A DNA stretch of 64,000 nt from Coniella vitis. Lineage: Eukaryota; Ascomycota; Sordariomycetes; Diaporthales; Schizoparmaceae. The stretch's first letter is position 1. Each line of letters begins with the position of its first letter. Location of the stretch: positions 3,542,501 through 3,606,500 of the forward strand of contig WUJK01000004.1 in NCBI GenBank assembly GCA_011317545.1, read 5' to 3'. This document shows, piece after piece, positions 24,133 to 35,416 of the stretch. Below the pieces are notes generated by a model. It saw only the letters and a program-made list of their open reading frames with translations. It was not told where the DNA came from and did not search any database. The translations under genes and the position numbers were made by a program.

Positions 24133-25131
24133 ATGGCTTCTGCAGGACGTCTTGCTGGCAAGAACGCCATTGTCACCGGCGCTGCTGGGTAAGTTCTTTT
24201 AACACGAGATTGCGCCGCGAGGGGCTTCAGCTGACAGCACATACCCAGTGGCATTGGCCTGGAAACCTCCATCCTCTTCGCCAAGGAGGGCGCCCGCGTC
24301 CTGATGGCCGACATTTCCGCCCCAGCGCTCGAAAAGGCCCAGGCCAAGCTCCTCCAGCTCGTCCCCGCCGCCAAAGACCGCGTGTCGACCACCCTTTGCG
24401 ATGTCTCCAAGGAACCCCAGGTTGCAGCCATGATTGAGTCGCTCGACGCCCACGGCGGTCTGGACGTCATCTTCAACAACGCAGGCATCATGCACGCCAA
24501 GGACGACGATGCGGTCGGCACGCCAGAGAACATCTGGGACCTGACCATGGACATCAACGTCAAGGGTGTCTGGTTTGGTTCCAAGCACGCCGTCCTGGCC
24601 CTGCGCCGTCACAAGAAGACAAAGGGTAGCATTATCAACACAGCGTCCGTCGTGGCACTAGTCGGCAGTGCCACCCCACAACTGGCCTACACGGCCTCCA
24701 AGGGCGCCGTATTGGCGCTGACCAGAGAGCTCGCCATGGTACACGCGCGCGAGGGCTTCCGCTTCAACAGCTTGTGCCCAGCACCGCTCAACACCCCTCT
24801 GCTGCAGGACTGGCTTGGCGACGACCAGCCCAAGCGCATGAGACGCGAGATCCACTTCCCCAGTGGACGTTTCGGCGAGGCGGTCGAGCAAGCGCACGCA
24901 GTTGTGTTCTTGGCGAGCGACGAGAGCAGCTTTGTGAACGGACATGTAAGTGGAGACCCCCACCAAACTTCGGTGCTTGACGCAAGCGAGGCGAAGCAAA
25001 CAGTGCTGACATGAATGTGCTTGCAGGATATGGTGGTTGATGGTGGCATGACCAAGGCCTACGTTACCCCCGAGGGCCCTGCGCCTCAAGCCCCGGTCAA
25101 CAACGCCCTCAAGGACTCATTGGACGCATAA
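24133..25131 (+). CDS. Short-chain dehydrogenase/reductase (SDR), classical type
   Basis: Three exons, 24133-24188, 24249-24945 and 25027-25131, give 285 residues. The cofactor motif TGAAGGIG is split by the first intron after the second residue of the GG pair. NNAGIMH, the active-site Ser region NTASVV and the catalytic YTASK are all present. The C-terminus carries VVDGGMTKAYVTPEGP. This is a classical NAD(P)-dependent SDR, probably cytosolic as no targeting signal is seen. The substrate cannot be read. It lies between a glutamine synthetase-like gene and the methylcitrate-cycle pair, but I see no sequence link that makes it a pathway partner. Its 3' end converges on the methylisocitrate lyase gene with 341 bp between stops. 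Confidence 0.88.
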
Positions 25132-25472
25132 ACGGATTGTGCGTGAGAAGTCAAAAAAGAAAGAAAAAAAAATATTTAAAGACAAGATGACGAACGAGGA
25201 TGGTGATGATGATGGGACAAAACTGCACGACAGTTTCTTTTTGTTGAGATGTGGAACATGATGGCTCAATAATTGTCTTGGACCCTTGCACCTTCTAGAT
25301 CAACCAAGTCGAGATAGCAGTTTGAGTGTTCGCAAGGCTCCAACATCCTGAAATCAACTCTTTCATACCGTTATACTTTTGTGTCATGCCATGTTTGTCA
25401 CTGATATATACACCCCACTCCAGCCATGGTAGGCAAACCAATCTCTGTCTCTCTGTCGTGTTGTCCAGACTT
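25132..25472. other. Short convergent 3' region
   Basis: Separates the SDR and methylisocitrate lyase stop codons. It is A-rich just after the SDR stop (AAAAAAATATTTAAA), likely part of the 3'-end signal. No gene. Confidence 0.5.
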
Positions 25473-27453
25473 CTAACTCGAAAACTGGCCTTCAGTATTC
25501 CCTTCGCCCATACTCTTGCTTCCCGAGCTCCCACTGACCACAGCACCCACAATCCCGTCCATGTATGTCGCGCCACTCCACTTTTGATGCGTGAGCACCT
25601 CGACGCCCAACTCCTTTTCCGGCTTCTGCACCAGCTCGACATACGCCGCCATGCCATTCTCCTTGAACTCTTTGGCAAGCTGGTTTGTGATTGTCGCGGT
25701 GCTGTGCAACCCAGCCAGCGAAATAAGCTGAATGACAAAGCCGGCTTTGGCAATATCCCACACAAACGACTTGAGTGTTTCGGGGGTAAACCCGTGGCGC
25801 ATCCAGTTGAACGAGGGCGAGAGGTTGTATACTAATCCCTTGGTCTTGCCGTGCACGGCCTGCACTGCGCTGCCGAGAGCCTGACAGACTGCGACATTTG
25901 GATCGCCTGTCTCCACCCACAAGAGGTCTGCATAGTGTCCGAATTCAAGCGATCGCTTCGTGGCGGCTTCCATGCCCGCGCGGTAGTGGTAGAAGCCCTC
26001 GCGGGTCCGCGGAATGTCCCAGCTGAAGAACACCTCGGGCTTCCCCTCGGGCGTGAGGCTTGCTGCCAACGCGCGCCGGTGGGCGATGCCCATGTTGCGG
26101 TTCTGGGTCGTGGTGTCCTTGTACTGTTGGACCGCTTCGGGGGAAGCGCCCACAGAGGTGAGGTGAGATACTGCTGCTTCGTCAAAGGTGACGAGTTTGG
26201 TAGCCTTGACCCAGTCTGCTTCGAAGGCGTCGATCTGAGGCCCAGATGCGCCCTTGTGTTCCATTTCTTGCAAGGTTTCGGCGAGGGGTCGGATGGAGGG
26301 GTCCGAGACGCCCAGGATGAATTCGTGGTCGCGCACGTCGACGGAGGAGCTGAGCAGACGCCCGGACTCGGAGTCTGTGCGCGCGATGAGGAGCGTCTCG
26401 ACGCCCATGAGGTCCCATTGGAAGCGCGCGGCGACGAGCCGGTTGATGTGTTCGCCGACGGGGACGAGGACCTTGCCCGCCAGGTGGCCGCATTTCTTGC
26501 CGCCGTGCAGCTGGTCCTCAAAGTGCACGCCTGCGGCGCCGTTTTCGGCAAAGAGCTTGGCGAGCTTGAGGACCGAGGTGAGTCCGCCGTGGCCTGTGTC
26601 GCCGTCGGCGACAATGGGGCGGAAGTAGTCGACATACGGGGTCTGGGCGCGCTGCGAGGGCGAGAGGGCGCGGCGGGCGTCCCATTGTTTGCGGTCGTGC
26701 ATGGACTGCGCTTTGAACATGCGCTGGACTTGGTTGGGCACCGTGTTGTAGGGGTAGTCGCCAAAGTCGGGCGAGACCTCGTTTGTCGGGGTCAAGGTGG
26801 CGGAGCAGGCCCAGCCTGAGAGGTAGAGGATTTGTTGGTGGGGGGCTTGCTGGGTCATTTGGACGGGGTCGATTGCGCCCACTGGGTGGTGAAAGGAGTG
26901 GAGTGGATTAGCTGGGTGCCGGCAGGGGATGGATTGAGGATTTGTGGCGAAAAGACCTACTCGTGTGTAGAGGTTCGCCCTTGCTGAGATTCTCTTGGAC
27001 CAAATCCCACAGTTTCCTGGCCATCACGGAGCTGGGATACGATTGCTGCAGGGACCCCCGCTTGGAGACGACATCTGCGGCTGTATAAGGCCTCTTGATA
27101 CCTGCGTATCGAGGAGTAGCCCACCAGGCTTCGACTTCCTTGATTTGCTGGTCGTGGAGGGCATCTTCGGCCGCGCCTGGCTTGCTGGTTTCGGGGAGGA
27201 GCTGGAAGGAGTCGGATGGGAGGGCGGCCGTTAAAGGTGGTGAGACGGCGGGGAGAGAAGACGACGCGGAGGGCCGTGGCGTGGATGTCGATAGAGGCAT
27301 GCTATGGGAAGACAAGGGGCTTGGTTGGGAGCGATGGCGAGGGCTCAAGGATGGTCGTGAGGCTGTGAGGATCGCGGGGAGTCGTGTGACTGGGCGTGAC
27401 TGCGCGGCGATGGACCGCGAGGCCGCGAGGGTGGCCGGTATCCTTGGTAGCAT
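25473..27453 (-). CDS. mclA: Mitochondrial 2-methylisocitrate lyase
   Basis: Two exons, 26961-27453 and 25473-26881, give 633 residues; the intron 26882-26960 splits an ATG codon inside LHTMGAIDPVQM. It cleaves 2-methylisocitrate to succinate and pyruvate, the last step of the methylcitrate cycle. The first 50 residues are rich in Arg, Ser and Ala with no acidic residues, typical of a mitochondrial presequence. The ICL-fold core shows SGWACSAT, VADGDTGHGG, FEDQLHGGKKCGHLAGK (catalytic KKCGH at about 293-297), and LLWVETGDPNV. KKCGHLAGK with a mitochondrial leader and no C-terminal SKL fits methylisocitrate lyase rather than glyoxysomal isocitrate lyase. The divergent neighbour is 2-methylcitrate synthase, which strengthens the call. 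The ATG at 27453 begins the presequence. Confidence 0.92.
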
Positions 27454-28313
27454 GGTCGTGCGTGTCGATTGCTGGTGACGGAAGAAAGGAAACAATACCC
27501 AATGGCAGCTGTGTCAAGGTAGACGCGCAAGAATAGGAGAAGCAGGTTGAGATGGAACCAACAGAGCTGCAAGAAGCAAAACTTGGAAAAGACGAGAGGA
27601 GCGAAAAGGAGGAGCAATTGCCGAAGGTCATCCGGTACTCCGACCCCAAACAGCTCCCACGCACTTGAGCCGAGGCCGCACCCGCCGAAGCGGCACCGGT
27701 AGCACACGGGAGAGTATCCGGTACTTCTAAATAGGCGGGGATTGCTGCAGTGTGCGACGTCACTGTACGGGGCTCTTTGGGCGTTGGAGTGCGGGGCGTG
27801 GTGGAGGCGGCCGGACAGTGGAATGCGGGGTAGGCCAGGCCATCCCTGCAAGCCGCTGGACAGGCCATCAGGTACCTGAACCACTATAGCCGTTGCTGTA
27901 AGTGACCTCGAACCTATGTACTATGTAGCGCACCGTCGGCCCTCTGCCCGCGCGCTGCATGGCCAACACCTACGGCACCCTTGCGTGCATTCCAGGGGCT
28001 GCATGCGAACCCCTCATGACGCTGGTAGGGGCTGACGGCTTCCCTCGGTTGATGGCCTTTGTCGAAGCGGGCGGGCGCCTCGGGCCATGGGCACATCGGG
28101 GTTCCACGTTGTAACACGGCGCAGAATGTTCTTTTGTGTGGACAGCAAGCATCTTATTTCTGGTTTCTTTCTGCATACACCGTACTTCTCGCTTCATCCA
28201 GTGCCCGTTTCTGACACCCACCACGAGTGCCCTGGCGATCGGTCTGGGGACACTGGAAGCTCGGCTGAGGATATCCAAAGACACGCACACGCAGTCGTCC
28301 ACGCAAACACACC
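27454..28313. promoter_or_regulatory. Shared divergent promoter of the methylcitrate-cycle pair
   Basis: An 860-bp region between the two start codons. It carries three exact GCGGGG hexamers on the plus strand (27735-27740, 27791-27796, 27825-27830), which fit the CreA carbon-catabolite repressor consensus SYGGRG, and a CTATGTACTATGTAG copy of the dispersed motif at 27914-27928. Repression by glucose and co-induction by propionate is expected for this pathway but is inference here. Confidence 0.55.
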
Positions 28314-29868
28314 ATGGCAACGAGAATATATGGCTCCTCGCGAGCAATCCGGGGGTGGCGAGCAGAGGTAGGCGCTCTTGTCTTCCCAGAACCAAGTCCA
28401 AGTACTGACCCATTGGCAAGTCTCTCCCTTTGCGCGCCTCCGCTCGATTCTCCATTGCCAGGCCATACTCGGCCTCCTCCGAGCCAGACCTCAAAGCGGC
28501 ACTCAAGGCCGTGATACCCGCCAAGCGCGAGCTGCTCAAGAAAGTAAAAGCCCACTCGTCAGCAGTCATTGGCGAGGTAACGGTCGAGAACACCCTCGGC
28601 GGAATGCGCGGCCTCAAGGCCATGGTGTGGGAGGGCTCGGTGCTCGACCCCAACGAGGGCATCCGCTTCCACGGCCGCACCATCAAGGACTGCCAAAGGG
28701 AACTGCCCAAGGGCAAGACGGGGTCTGAGATGCTCCCCGAGGCCATGTTCTGGCTGCTGCTCACCGGTCAAGTCCCCTCTACTTCCCAGGTTCGCGTCCT
28801 GTCGCGCCAGCTCGCAGAACAGGCGCAGCTGCCCGCCTTTGTCAACAAGCTGCTCGACGACTTCCCCAGGGACTTGCATCCCATGACGCAGTTCGCCATT
28901 GCCGTGTCCGCTCTCAATCACACTTCCAAGTTTGCAAAGGCCTACGAGCAGGGCCTGAACAAGGCCGACTACTGGGAGCCCACCTTTGACGACTGCATCA
29001 GCCTGCTCGCCAAGCTGCCCACCATTGCTGCCAAGATCTACCACAACTCCTACAGAGGAGGGGGTGCCCTGCCTGCCGAGGTCGATCTCGAGCAAGATTG
29101 GTCGTACAACTTTGCTGCCATGCTGGGTAAGGGCGGCAAAGAGAACGAGAACTTCCAGGACCTCTTGCGGTTGTACCTGGCTCTGCATGGCGACCACGAG
29201 GGCGGCAATGTTTCGGCACACACGACGCATCTGGTGGGCAGCGCCCTAAGTGACCCCTTCCTCAGCTACAGCGCTGGTTTGCAAGGTCTAGCAGGACCTC
29301 TTCACGGGTATGTGTTCTCGTTATGTCCTAGGAGTTTCGCAAAACATGTCATTAACCAGTTTTGTCCCGCAGCCTCGCTGCCCAAGAAGTCCTCCGATGG
29401 ATTATCCAGATGAAAGACGCCATCCCCGCTTCCTACAGCGACAAGGACGTCCACGATTACCTCTGGTCAACGCTCAACTCGGGCCGCGTCGTGCCAGGGT
29501 ACGGCCATGCCGTCCTGCGCAAGCCTGATCCACGCTTCGAGGCCCTAATGGACTACGCCGCCGCGCGGCCTGAGATCGCACAGGATCCCGTCTTCCAGCT
29601 CGTCCGCAAGAACAGCGAGATTGCGCCCGAGGTGCTCAAGAAGCATGGCAAGACAAAGAACCCCTACCCGAATGTGGACTCGAGCAGCGGTGTCTTGTTC
29701 CACCACTATGGCTTCATCGAGACCTTGTACTACACGGCCACCTTTGGCGTGTCCCGGGGACTGGGCCCGCTGGCGCAGTTGATTTGGGATCGTGCGTTGG
29801 GACTGCCGATTGAGAGGCCAAAGAGCATCAACTTGCAAGGTCTTTTGGATCAAGTCGAGACGAAGTAG
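28314..29868 (+). CDS. mcsA: Mitochondrial 2-methylcitrate synthase
   Basis: Three exons, 28314-28367, 28421-29307 and 29373-29868, give 478 residues. It condenses propionyl-CoA with oxaloacetate to 2-methylcitrate (and usually also makes citrate), the entry step of propionate detoxification. The first exon encodes a basic mitochondrial leader (MATRIYGSSRAIRGWRAE), and RFSIARPYSASSEPDLK follows the first intron at the likely processing region. Core motifs are NTLGGMRGLKAM, FHGRTIKDC, the active-site GDHEGGNVSAH, and VPGYGHAVLRKPDPRF. The C-terminus IERPKSINLQGL is typical of fungal methylcitrate synthases. The close match to the Aspergillus enzyme as I remember it, plus the divergent methylisocitrate lyase, make methylcitrate synthase far more likely than the primary citrate synthase. 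The 5' splice site GTAGGC of intron 1 is weak. Confidence 0.92.
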
Positions 29869-30184
29869 GAAAAGTTGACTTGGAAAGGAGGAGGATGGTA
29901 TGGCGATGAGATATGATTATGAAGAAAACCAGCGTTGAGTTATATAGTAGACCGCCTCACCTTTCGTTTCTCATCAGATAGAATCCAAAGCGATTTCTAA
30001 AAAAAGATATAATAGTCCTTCTTTCATTGCTCATACGCAAACAAGGCGTTATTCATTCTCCATTATACATTATCTGGTGTTTCACCTCAGTGGCCTTTTG
30101 CCTCTCAAGGGCAAAAACAACCATTCTTCAAGTCCATACATTTTCTTGCTTGGCCTCGAAGACTTCTCATCGCCAACCACCCAA
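29869..30184. other. Convergent 3' region
   Basis: Lies between the stops of methylcitrate synthase and the urea transporter. AT-rich after 29930 with AAAAAAAGATATAATA near 30000. No gene. Confidence 0.5.
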
Positions 30185-33100
30185 TCAGCCTCTCTTCTCA
30201 ACAGAGGTCACACCCGTGTGGTCCTCGCCACCTTTCCCTCCTCCCACAGCCTTTTCCCTCTCCTCCTCCTCCTCATCCGTCGCAACAGCCGCGCCCTCAA
30301 TCGACGACCCTTCCCTGCGCTCCTCCTCTCCGGTCCGCGTCTGCGTCTGCGTTTGCGTCTGCTTCCGCGCCCCAGCAAGAGCCAGCGATTTCCGGCCCGT
30401 CACATCGTACCAGATCGCCTTGGCCGTGTACGCGAGCGTGGCGCGGCCTTCCCAGACGGGGAACAGGCCGACGCCAAAGAGGGAGCAAAAGATCCAGATG
30501 ATGCCGACGACGACCCAGCCGGTGAAGAAGGGCTTGGAGAAGATGTAGCCAGTGCCGTACATTGCTGTTTTTGGGGGGGTATGTTAGTGTTTTCTTTTTT
30601 TTCTTTGATATATAAAAGGGGTTCGGTCGGGACTTACGCATTGGCCAGAGGACGAGGAAGGCGATGCTGGGATAGACTGTTAGTACCACAGACGGCAAAG
30701 CAATGGAAATGGAGCGTGGAAGAAAGGAAAAGAAAGTGGGTTAAAGAAGGGGGGGAAACTCACGTCATGACAACTGTAATCGTCTTGCTGATCCTCCCTG
30801 CTCTCATCAACTTCCTCTGCTCCTCCTCATGTGCTTGTTGCACCCTCCTCTCGGCACCCTCGTCACTGCTGACGTCTTCCTCCCCACTCACTCCCCCTTC
30901 CACATCACGATTCTCACTTTCCCCCTCAGCAGAAGCAGCAGCAGCAGCACCACCACCACCACCACCACCAGAAGAAGCATGCGCATCATCCCCCTGCCGG
31001 ATCGCCATCATGCTCTGCCAGTCGTAGTGGTCCAGGCCGCCCGACACGAGCGTCAGGAGCGGGATGAGGACGAGCGGGGAGAGCAGCGCCACGACGTTGC
31101 CCGCGAGCATGGGGTTGTTGGACCCGGTGCAGGCGACGTCGAGGGAGCCGCATGTTTTGCGCGCCGTGACGAGCCAGGCGATGAGGGCGAGCGCGAGGCC
31201 GATGATGGGCGAGAGGGCGGCCTAGGGAGGGGTTTTGGCTGTTAGTCTCTGCCCGGACGAGAAAAATAGACAAACATGTATACATACACCTTTTCATCTG
31301 GAAAGGAAGAAAGGGAGAGAGGGAACCAGACGAGAGAGAGAAGGAATACAATAGCAAGAAGAACTTACAGCCCATTTGTTCAAGCCGGACCATGTCAGCG
31401 TCAAGGTAGCGGGCAGCACAGCCGATGAGATGATGACGCCCATCATGAGGTAGAGGTAGCCCATGGAGATGCCCGCGTAATACAGGCCGACGGAGAAACT
31501 GGCAATGAAGAGCGCGTAGCCGATGACAATGCAGTGCGACATCCAGATGAGGCGGCGGCCTGAGGCGTCGGGTTTGATGTAAGTGCGGTATCTGTTTGCG
31601 GGAGGGTTTTGTTCCCTTTTGTTAGTTTATTGTTCTGTCACAAATTTCTTTCTTCTTTTCCTTCTTTTTCCTTTTCTCCTTCCAGATCTCTCTCCTCGCC
31701 CGTCTTATTATCTGGAAGGGAAAAGGAGCAGGTGAAGAGATCATGCGAGGGGCAGTAGAGGAAAGGAACAACCCACAAATCATAGGTGAAAATCGATGAC
31801 ACGGCAATTAGCTCCGACGAAGTGGCAGAAGTAACAGCCATAAACATGATCAGCAGCGTAGCAATCGCGCCACTCTTTCCGAGCAGGGCCACGGCCGCAT
31901 AGGGGAGCACCAGGCCCGCCGTCACGTCGGCGTCTGACATGCGGTCGGGGTATGTTGGGAAGCGCGGGTTGGATTCGAGAGCGAGGGCAGAGAGACCCAT
32001 TGTTCTGGCATACAAGAGTTATATTAGGCGTGATATTCTCTGGTAAAAAGTGATCTCTGATTAAAAGAAGAACGGGGTTCAAAGTAGAACTCACGTCGCT
32101 GTCAACCACGGAATGGCGAACCAGGACAGACCGCCGAGAATGTAGCCTGGCAAGGCGTGAACTGGCGAGGCAGCGATGGCCTTGTTGTAGTATCCGTCTA
32201 ACCAAGCAGGATATATATCGTCAATACCATTCTTCATACCAGCATCATGTCTTGTTCTTCTCTGGGGGCCGAGGGATAACACTGACTGTCGAGGAATACA
32301 GTTCCAAAGTTACCCACGATGTTAATCACAAAAAAGATGGCACCCTCGCGCGACTGCATCGTCAGATAGCTGCCGTCCTTGTTGCCGGCGACGGGGTGGT
32401 CAAAGGCCGCCTGCACGAGAAGATCGTAGACGGCACCGGGCGAGCCGAGGACATCCGACGAGGCGTAGGCTGTGAGCGAGAAGATGATGATGATGATGAG
32501 CAGGATGAAGGTGTGGATCCAGTCTGTGAGAATTGTTGCTTTGAGACCGCCGACGAGTGTGTATGCTGCGCGGATTTGTCAGTGATAGTCTTTTCTCTGG
32601 GTATGAAAAGATCTCGCCAAAAAGACCCTGTGGAACCATTTCCAGAATCCTTTGGTGGAATACATACCAACAACGCCCACCGGCAACAAGTAAATCGCCG
32701 CCACGGTATTCATGCCCGTCAGCGCATTCACTGTCGCCGAGCCGCCGCCAATCAGCATGAGCGACACGAGGATATTCGTCACAAGTCCAAACACCATAAA
32801 CACAATATGCGCCACGGTGCCAAAGCGTGCCTTGATGACCTCCAAAAAGGTGTGCGCGTTGGGAGCGCGCCTCTTCAGCTCAATGGCCAGGGTTGCAAAG
32901 AGGAGGATCTGAACGGTTGCGCCCGAGGCGTACCAAAAGGGGCCGGAGACGCCGTAGCGGTAGCACACGCCGGTGGATTGCAGGAGGCTGTGTTCAGAGT
33001 CAATATCTGTTGCTGGAGTGATCATGTTGGGAGACAAGACGAAAGCAGAACTCACGTTGCTGCCCAGGTCCAGGAAGAGACGACAGCACTGGACACGAGC

Positions 33101-33355
33101 CCGGATTTCACTGTGCGTCCGGCGGTGGTGAACATCTCGGACGTCTGCAACTCGCGATTGTATCTGCGTAGGATAAAAGTAACGAGGATCATGCCTAAAG
33201 GATCGTTGTGTTATTAGCGAGAGCAGATCAATGAGAACCTGAGAAGATATCAAAACAACAACAACAAAAAAACAATACATACCGAGCGCAAAAAGAGCGC
33301 CCAAGCCCAGGACGATGCCATAGCCGTAGCTTGGATCGAGTGCTATTTGCACCAT
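30185..33355 (-). CDS. DUR3: DUR3-type urea/polyamine active transporter (sodium:solute symporter family)
   Basis: Ten exons in transcript order (33283-33355, 33056-33194, 32668-32987, 32565-32287, 32197-32095, 32004-31777, 31591-31369, 31221-30764, 30666-30638, 30564-30185) sum to 743 residues with every phase matching. It is a plasma-membrane proton-coupled urea importer by family. Conserved pieces include SYGYGIVLGLGALFALG, NRELQTSEMFTTAGRTVKSG, LLQSTGVCYRYGVSGPFWYA, ARFGTVAHIVFM, YTLVGGLKATILTDW, NGYYNKAIAASPVHALPG and SSELIAVSSIFTYDLYRTY, the DUR3 signature order. About 15 hydrophobic segments are seen. A loop with a poly-Gly/Ala and acidic stretch sits before the last two segments, and the tail is a long charged, Gln/Thr- and Glu-rich segment, a likely regulatory region. 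One exon is only 29 bp. The exon 4 donor is a non-consensus GTCAGT. Confidence 0.93.
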
Positions 33356-34543
33356 GGTGAGGAATGTGGCTGTCGATGCTTTTCAGTACAAAATGTCAAG
33401 GAGGGGAAAGACGAGGAAATTAGATATCGAGCGAAGTAGTCGTGTGTTTCTCCAGGTGAAGTTGTCGATAGCAGACCAGTGCACCGTTCAGAAAAACGTG
33501 ATATCAAGAAAATCGAGTGGCGAAGGCTGATATATATACATATATATCTCTATTACCAGACTAAATATGCCTGTCAACGAACCCGAGCAGCTTCAGGGCC
33601 AGTCAACGCAAAGCTATCACAAATCTGAGGTTGTCACCTCCGTTGCTCGCACCGACAAGAAGTTCCCGAGGATATGAAAACCCACGAAAACAGCCCCCCT
33701 CAGCCCCCGTCGACTCCCCAGCTAGAAATACCATGGTGTCAAACCCAGAGATAACAAGGCCACTACACATGTACATGTTTTGTTAGCCTGCGCATATTTC
33801 ACACCTAGTACGCAAAGTGTGCATGCGAGCTGTGTGACCACTAAGCCATAAGCAGCGGCCACGGCGACACTCGTCCAGAAGAACATGCATGGCGTCCGTG
33901 GCTAGAAACTCAGAAGGGCAGAGATAAGAGCCCCTCAAGGTTCTGTGATGATCAACAAATCATGATCCGCTTAGCAAGTTGAGCGGCCCAGGGTTCCAGG
34001 ACAGAGGCGGCAAATCAGAGGCCGGGCAGACGGCCACGCGTTGGGAATTCTGATAGCAGCAGAGGGACGGTGTTAGTCAAAATCAAAAACAGGGTGCCGT
34101 AGATAAGAAAAAAGGCGGGCTGGCCCCCCACAAGGGCAACGGGTTGACGGGCTGTTGATATCGATCGAATAGTGCGACAGTACCGAGGTCTTGCTTGTGT
34201 TCGAGTTTGCGATAAGTGCTATGTAAGAAGCTTATCTCGGAGCTAGGCAATGGGTGAGCTGTACTATAGTATGGAGGTTGTATTTTGGACTGCCATAGGA
34301 AAGATCCGGGTGCAAGGGTGGATAGTGGACTTCGAAAGGCTTACATAACCCTTTTCAATTAGACTACTATGTATGTACATAGTAATGTAGTGATCACGAG
34401 CCGTCAATGACCCTAACCCTCTCGAGCACCACGATAACCTCACCTTCACCATCACTCCATCTCGCCCCATTGCCCCCAGACCAAGTGCCCAGAGTACCTT
34501 CATATGATATCAGGACACCAAAAAGAAACCCCAGAAACAGAAA
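33356..34543. promoter_or_regulatory. Divergent promoter of DUR3 and GNA1 with clustered GATA sites
   Basis: Nearly 1.2 kb without a gene. GATAAG cores, the AreA/GATA-factor target, lie at 33923-33928, 34102-34107, 34211-34216 and, on the reverse strand, 34231-34236; a GATAA lies at 33750-33754. They sit about 400-880 bp before the DUR3 start, which suits nitrogen-metabolite control of a urea importer (inference). A near-palindrome TACTATGTATGTACATAGTA lies at 34365-34384 and a CCCTAACCCT box at 34411-34420, 124 bp before GNA1. Confidence 0.6.
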
Positions 34544-35247
34544 ATGTCAACCTCATCACTCCCCATCTTCTCCCCAACCCTCCTCCCGTCCTCCCTCCCG
34601 ACCCCTCTTCCACCGGGCTTCACCCTGCGCCCCCTCTCGCAGCAAGATTACCACAAGGGCTACCTCGACTGTCTCCAAGTGCTCACCCACGTCGGGCCCC
34701 TCACAGAGCAAGAATGGGACGAGCGGTACCATGAGATGGCGCACGTCGCGCAAGGGACCTATTACCTGCTTGTGATTGAGCACAATGAGTCGCAAAAGAT
34801 TGTGGGCACCGGGTCGTTGGTTGTCGAGAGGAAGTTGTAAGTCGACCTTCTTGACTCTTTGTGATGGGCAAAATCGCTGGTTCCCTACTGTTCGTATATA
34901 TGAATATATATATATGTACTTGTGATATTGTGCACTCTATCCATCCAAGTCCCATGACCAGTAAAGCACAAACTCTTGACAAAAAGTCCACTCAAAGCAT
35001 CCACAACCGCGGCCTCGTAGGCCACATTGAAGAAATAGCAATCTCCAATGCCCACCAAGGCAAACACCTCGGCCTCGCCATGCTCAACGCCCTCGACGCA
35101 GTCGCCCAGAACCTCGGCTGCTACAAGAACATTCTCAATTGCGGCGCAAAGAATGAGCCGTTCTATGTCAAGTGTGGGTACCACAACTCAGGAATAGAAA
35201 TGTCGCGGTATTTCGAGGAAGCAAAGGATGATTATCATCGAGGGTGA
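34544..35247 (+). CDS. GNA1: Glucosamine-6-phosphate N-acetyltransferase
   Basis: Two exons, 34544-34836 and 34998-35247, give 180 residues. It acetylates glucosamine-6-phosphate with acetyl-CoA to GlcNAc-6-phosphate, on the route to UDP-GlcNAc for chitin and N-glycans, in the cytosol. The GNAT fold is clear: FTLRPLSQQDYHKGYLDCL, LTHVGPLTEQEWDERY, a VGTGSLVVERKL strand before the intron, then GHIEEIAISNAHQGKHLGLAML (acetyl-CoA loop Q-x-x-x-G/L) and the C-terminal NCGAKNEPFYVKCGY motif of GNA1 enzymes. The Ser/Pro-rich N-terminus (about 25 residues) is variable in the family. The intron is GTAAGT...AAAG, longer than most here (161 bp). Likely essential. An A13-G11 tract lies about 40 bp past the stop. 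Confidence 0.93.
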
Positions 35248-35288
35248 CCGGATTTGAATATGTGAATCAGGAGAAAGAACAAGTTATT

Positions 35289-35312
35289 AAAAAAAAAAAA
35301 AGGGGGGGGGGG
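35289..35312. repeat. A13-G11 homopurine junction
   Basis: Thirteen A residues run into eleven G residues between the convergent GNA1 and beta-glucosidase genes, echoing the A14-G15 junction at 4032-4060. Confidence 0.9.
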
Positions 35313-35416
35313 TTATATTCACACGCGTATTCATGTTTCGCTAAGTAATGCTTTGATCCCTCCCCTGTCAGTAAGTCGTATCTTGCACGGTATCAAATCA
35401 TTCAAATCGAATCAAA

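Noticed and set aside
25851..26819. 322-codon plus-strand frame
   Set aside because: Antisense shadow of the methylisocitrate lyase coding exon in GC-biased DNA.
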